Assembly (NCBI GenBank): GCA_002245135.1 | Contig: NGBS01000911.1 | Span: forward strand, 1 to 20,173 | DNA from: Proteromonas lacertae | Taxonomy: Eukaryota; Sar; Bigyra; Opalinata; Proteromonadidae | Length of the DNA: 20,173 nt | Direction: 5' to 3' | In this document: positions 17,969 to 20,173 of the stretch, in pieces | Layout: the number at the start of each line of letters is the position of its first letter | How positions within the stretch are numbered: the first letter of the stretch is position 1 | Position numbers and translations under genes: made by a program | Notes under the pieces: generated by a model | What the model was told of the DNA's origin: nothing | What the model saw: only the letters and a program-made list of their open reading frames with translations | Database searches by the model: none

Positions 17969-18701
17969 ATGAATTCCGATTTACAAGATGATATGAACAT
18001 AAGTTCATTTCCTAGTTCACCAAAGGTTGCTCCTCCTCCACTCATTATTCCTCAATTAGATGAATCTAAGGTACTTACAAAAGAGAATTTTGATGACTTT
18101 ATTTTTAGCAACTCTCATTTTTGGGATATTATGGTGAATCATACAAGAAGTATGACAGAGATCCTTTTAAGAAATCTTATTGATGGATTAAGCTTATACA
18201 GGATAGCAAATGCAAGACAAGAGGATTTTATTGATTTCCTCGACTGCATGGAAATCAAAAATTCCTTTATCAGATTTTAAAATAGGAATTAATCCTATCG
18301 AACCATTTGCAGATGATGATGATGAAGAGGAAGAAGATGATAAAGTCATTCCTATTCCTAAAAAGAAGAAGGAATCAGCTCCAGTACCAGAAGGATCACA
18401 AAAGTGTTCTACATGCAACAAAATCCTTCCTTTGGAAAACTTTGCAACAAAGCCAAACGGTGACAAAAACAAAAGTTGTGAAAGATGTCGCTTAAAAAAG
18501 AAGGAGTATTATGATAAACAAAGACAACAAAAGAAACAAAGAAATGTTAAAGAGGAAGATTCAAGTAGTGGAAAAGTAAAAGTTGAATTATGTCCTAAAC
18601 CAGCTCCAAAGAAAAGAAAGATTGATGTTGTCATTCCTTCTGCAATGGATGAGGATCCTGATGATGATGAGGAAATAGATAGTGAGGAAATGGAAATATA
18701 A
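17969..18701 (+). pseudogene. Zinc-finger protein region with acidic and basic tails, broken
   Basis: Coding signal begins at the ATG at 17969 and ends at the stop at 18701. The N-terminal part is Ser/Pro-rich, then helical (FDDFIFSNSHFWDIMVNHT, MTEILLRNLIDGLSLYR). An acidic run (DDDDEEEEDD) and a lysine block follow. Between 18405 and 18488 lies a clear zinc-binding unit: C-x2-C, then LPLENF, then C-x2-C-R. This Cys-x2-Cys...Pro...Phe...Cys-x2-Cys-Arg form is widespread in eukaryotic and viral DNA-associated proteins. The tail has PKKRKID, a nuclear-type signal, and ends in acidic DDDEEIDSEEMEI. A regulator or DNA-binding role is likely but unproved. The gene is broken, with about one break. 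Confidence 0.6.
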
Positions 18702-18716
18702 ATTCTAATATTAATC

Positions 18717-18743
18717 TTTATTTTCATATTTCTTGTTGTTTTT
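18717..18743 (+). promoter_or_regulatory. T-rich upstream element of the 18765 gene
   Basis: CTTTATTTTCATATTTCTTG then TTGTTTTT, containing the perfect TTCTTGTTGTTTTT also found before the major capsid gene. An (AT)n run (about 18748-18759) lies between it and the ATG. Confidence 0.55.
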
Positions 18744-18764
18744 GGAATATATATATATATCAAA

Positions 18765-19169
18765 ATGCCTAGATATAGAATTAATACTTTTTCATTAAAA
18801 GCAAATAATGTTGGACCTGTAGTTTGTAAATTATACAGGTATATGGTAATAGATAGAGGAAATACATATCAGCTTATATGGTATATCAAATTTAATCCTC
18901 AAGTATTACAGAATATTATTATGGGTGGAGATAGATGGATTCATGTAGTACCATATCGTACTAGCGATGTTAATGATGAACCAGAATTATGGTTTATTGG
19001 AACCGGAATGAGATCTATGCAACTTGATTTACCTGAATTAATCTTTAATCCAACTCCTAATCCTCCAATTTTGCTTCGTGGAAATCTTAATGTAAGACAA
19101 AGAAGATATTTACAGCTTCATTTATTATATGATCCTTTAGATGAAGATGATGATGATGATGATGAATAA
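18765..19169 (+). CDS. Small beta-rich protein with acidic tail, unknown function
   Basis: This frame is whole, 134 residues, from the ATG at 18765. It opens with a basic strand (MPRYRINTFSLKANNVG) and continues with alternating hydrophobic strands (CKLYRYMVIDRGNTYQLIWY, RWIHVVPYRTSD, ELWFIGTGMRSMQLDLPELI), then a Pro/Asn linker and a final strand (RRYLQLHLLYDPL). It ends in nine acidic residues. The pattern would suit a compact beta-sandwich, perhaps a small virion or decoration protein. Sharing an identical upstream element with the major capsid gene favours co-expression with particle genes. No family is recognised. Confidence 0.65.
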   Translation: MPRYRINTFSLKANNVGPVVCKLYRYMVIDRGNTYQLIWYIKFNPQVLQNIIMGGDRWIHVVPYRTSDVNDEPELWFIGTGMRSMQLDLPELIFNPTPNPPILLRGNLNVRQRRYLQLHLLYDPLDEDDDDDDE

Positions 19170-19181
19170 AACAATAATTAA

Positions 19182-19210
19182 TTTCATTTTTAATTTTCTT
19201 GTTGTTTTTG
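19182..19210 (+). promoter_or_regulatory. T-rich upstream element of the 19236 gene
   Basis: TTTCATTTTTAATTTTCTTG followed by TTGTTTTTG, with the perfect TTCTTGTTGTTTTT core, 25 bases before the ATG. Confidence 0.55.
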
Positions 19211-19235
19211 TATATTATACTCTCATAATTACAAA

Positions 19236-19564
19236 ATGTTATCAAAAAATAATGAGACTGTCTTAGAGACAAATGTTGAGGAAATCAAGGAAAGTATAGG
19301 AATCCTCTTAGTATATGTCATCCTTTGGGTTGTAACAGAAGTCATCAAAATTGTATATTATACTTATAAAGCATATTGTCCTCCTAAAGTAATTGAAGTT
19401 GTTGAGGAAATTCAGCATAATTTGGGAAGTACAAATAAAAAGAGGATGATGAGGAAGAGGATATTATTGAAGAAAATGAGGAATTATCCTCCATAAACAA
19501 GACATATAGAACAAGTAGTGGAAGATTACACTATCCTCCGTCAAAATATTCTGATACAATTTAG
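19236..19564 (+). pseudogene. Small single-pass membrane protein region, broken
   Basis: Coding signal begins at the ATG at 19236. After an acidic N-terminal segment (NNETVLETNVEEIKES) there is one clear hydrophobic helix of about 20 residues (IGILLVYVILWVVTEVIKIV), followed by an aromatic and cysteine-bearing juxtamembrane part (YYTYKAYCPPKV) and a charged tail. It is the only evident membrane protein of the element. It could sit in a host membrane to help entry, exit or assembly, but no family is recognised. About one break is likely. It has its own upstream element of the major capsid type. Confidence 0.55.
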
Positions 19565-19651
19565 AAAATGTTATAGAGTAATTTTAAAATCCTAATTAAT
19601 GATTTTTTTCTAAGTTCCTTTTTTGGGTTTCGAAAATCCTCTTTTTTCGTA

Positions 19652-19733
19652 AAAAGTAACGGTTTTTGTAACGAAGGAAAATCCTCCAATCATAATCGAC
19701 CGTTACTATTTGAGTAAATTTGCCGTTACTTTT
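19652..19733. promoter_or_regulatory. Cluster of TAACGG/TAACGA sites with an 11-base inverted repeat
   Basis: AAAAGTAACGG (19652-19662) is repeated in inverted form as CCGTTACTTTT (19723-19733). CCGTTACT recurs at 19700-19707, and TAACGA lies at 19669-19674. TAACGG fits the general Myb consensus YAACKG, and TAACGA resembles a Myb site reported in trichomonad promoters. Binding is inferred only from these matches. The cluster might mark the control region or terminal region of the element. Confidence 0.45.
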
Positions 19734-20059
19734 CATTCTGAGTTTTCCTGCCATTTTTATGGTTAGAATTTTCAAATATATGGAAATTAATACTACTGAG
19801 AATATTGAAATTAACAGTTGCTACAGCAGAATGATACTAAGTAAGTATTTCCTGTCTATTAATATAATTGTAGGACTTTTCACTAAGTTCTTAGGTAGTC
19901 AACCAATTTACCCCGTGAAAAATGGGAGCAAGTGAGGATGATGCTGTTGTGAGAGGATTATACTCTCAACTTGGTGCATTTATTAATCAACTAAATGACA
20001 ATCCTGCTGGAGTATATTTTGTATGTATTATACTTGCAATAGACTTGGAAACATTATGA

Positions 20060-20148
20060 AATGGAGGAAAAGAAGGAAATGGAGGAAAAGGAGGAAAGGA
20101 AAAAGAGGAAAAGAGGAAAAGGAAGAAATGGAGGAAAAGGAGGAAAGT
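20060..20148 (+). repeat. Purine-rich imperfect repeat (GGAGGAAAAG units)
   Basis: The stretch is nearly all purine on the plus strand, built of ATGGAGGAAAAG-like units. A 23-base unit is repeated exactly at 20076-20098 and 20125-20147. It could encode a Glu/Lys-rich tail in some frame or be a simple-sequence tract; I cannot decide which. Confidence 0.6.
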
Positions 20149-20173
20149 CAGAAAAATCCTGAGGTATATTTGA

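Larger units (their letters stand above)
1..19564. mobile_element. Polinton/Maverick virus-like DNA element, left end outside the window
   Basis: The span contains the defining Polinton gene set: protein-primed DNA polymerase B, RVE integrase, packaging ATPase, adenain-like protease, major capsid protein and penton-like protein. Base composition and the T-rich upstream elements are alike throughout, so it reads as a single element rather than nested insertions. The polymerase continues past base 1, so at least the left terminus is missing. The right limit is set at the last coding signal; the true end may lie in 19565-20173 or beyond. About half the genes look whole and the rest are interrupted, with roughly ten to a dozen breaks in all, which suggests a young to middle-aged copy. 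Whether those breaks are decay or assembly artefact cannot be judged from one copy. Mavirus-type virophages share much of this gene set, but the roughly 20 kb size and the two arginine-rich Gly-Gly proteins fit a large Polinton better. Confidence 0.93.
19565..20173. other. Right-hand region without a convincing gene
   Basis: About 600 bases with no recognised coding region. Between 19652 and 19733 it carries four Myb-like sites (see the separate entry) and a CCAATCA box at 19686-19692. A short open frame at 19922-20059 (45 codons, MGASEDDAVVRGLYSQLG) follows no T-rich element and resembles nothing I know. A purine-rich repeat fills the last 100 bases. No terminal inverted repeat matches the left edge, as expected if the left terminus lies outside the window. 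The element's right end could be here, but I cannot place it. Confidence 0.5.

Noticed and set aside
18748-18759. AT dinucleotide run as a microsatellite of interest
   Set aside because: It is only about six units long in a very AT-rich spacer.
19720-19935. A 71-codon open frame near the right end
   Set aside because: It lacks an ATG near its 5' end and a T-rich element, overlaps the Myb-like sites and shows no recognisable motif.
19922-20059. A 45-codon frame beginning MGASEDDAVV as a gene
   Set aside because: It is too short and isolated to support; it is mentioned only as part of the right-hand region.
1-20173. Terminal inverted repeat between the two window edges
   Set aside because: Comparing the first bases with the reverse complement of the last shows no match, and the polymerase still runs off the left edge.
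1-20173. Reassigned stop codons (ciliate-type code, as in Tetrahymena Tlr elements)
   Set aside because: Long frames such as the capsid, protease and large genes avoid TAA and TAG internally and use CAA and CAG for glutamine, so the standard code fits.
1-20173. CRISPR arrays, tRNA and rRNA genes
   Set aside because: No regularly spaced repeats, cloverleaf-like sequences or conserved rRNA segments were seen.

Overview
The window is almost entirely one large virus-like DNA element of the Polinton/Maverick family. It is AT-rich, densely packed and read with the standard genetic code. It carries the family's hallmark set: a protein-primed family B DNA polymerase, a retroviral-type (RVE) integrase, an A32/FtsK-like packaging ATPase, an adenain-like cysteine protease, a double-jelly-roll-type major capsid protein and a penton-like minor capsid protein. 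About half of the genes still read as whole. The others are interrupted, with roughly ten to a dozen breaks in total, so it is best treated as a fairly young fossil copy. The polymerase runs off the left edge, so the left terminus is not in the window. No terminal inverted repeat can be recognised at either edge.

Layout. Bases 1-3752 (minus) hold the polymerase. Bases 3753-3963 are a divergent control region. Bases 3964-4887 (plus) encode a charged nuclear-type protein and 4941-6222 (plus) the integrase. Bases 6284-10764 (minus) form the capsid-building block: an unrecognised protein, the ATPase, an arginine-rich pVI/pX-like protein, the major capsid protein and the penton. Bases 10822-14057 (plus) encode a very large Asn/Pro/Tyr/Trp-rich protein of unknown role, and 14064-14633 (minus) the protease. 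From 14709 to 19564 (plus) there is a run of nine small genes: an arginine-rich core-like protein, two proteins with long charged or coiled stretches, a proline-rich protein, a zinc-finger protein, a membrane protein and three with no recognised family. Bases 19565-20173 hold no convincing gene, but contain clustered Myb-like sites and a purine-rich repeat.

How the parts fit: the polymerase and integrase serve copying and insertion. The ATPase, capsid proteins, protease and arginine-rich proteins look like an adenovirus-style particle-building kit, in which the protease would cut core proteins at Gly-Gly sites. Nearly every gene is preceded by a T-rich element of one of two related types, which suggests element-encoded temporal classes of promoter.

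Host: not provable from the sequence. Low GC, very short untranslated spacers, no evident introns, many stop codons lying inside TAAA, and TAACGA/TAACGG Myb-like sites would fit a trichomonad such as Trichomonas vaginalis, whose genome is known to hold very many Mavericks. Another AT-rich protist or a fungus remains possible.
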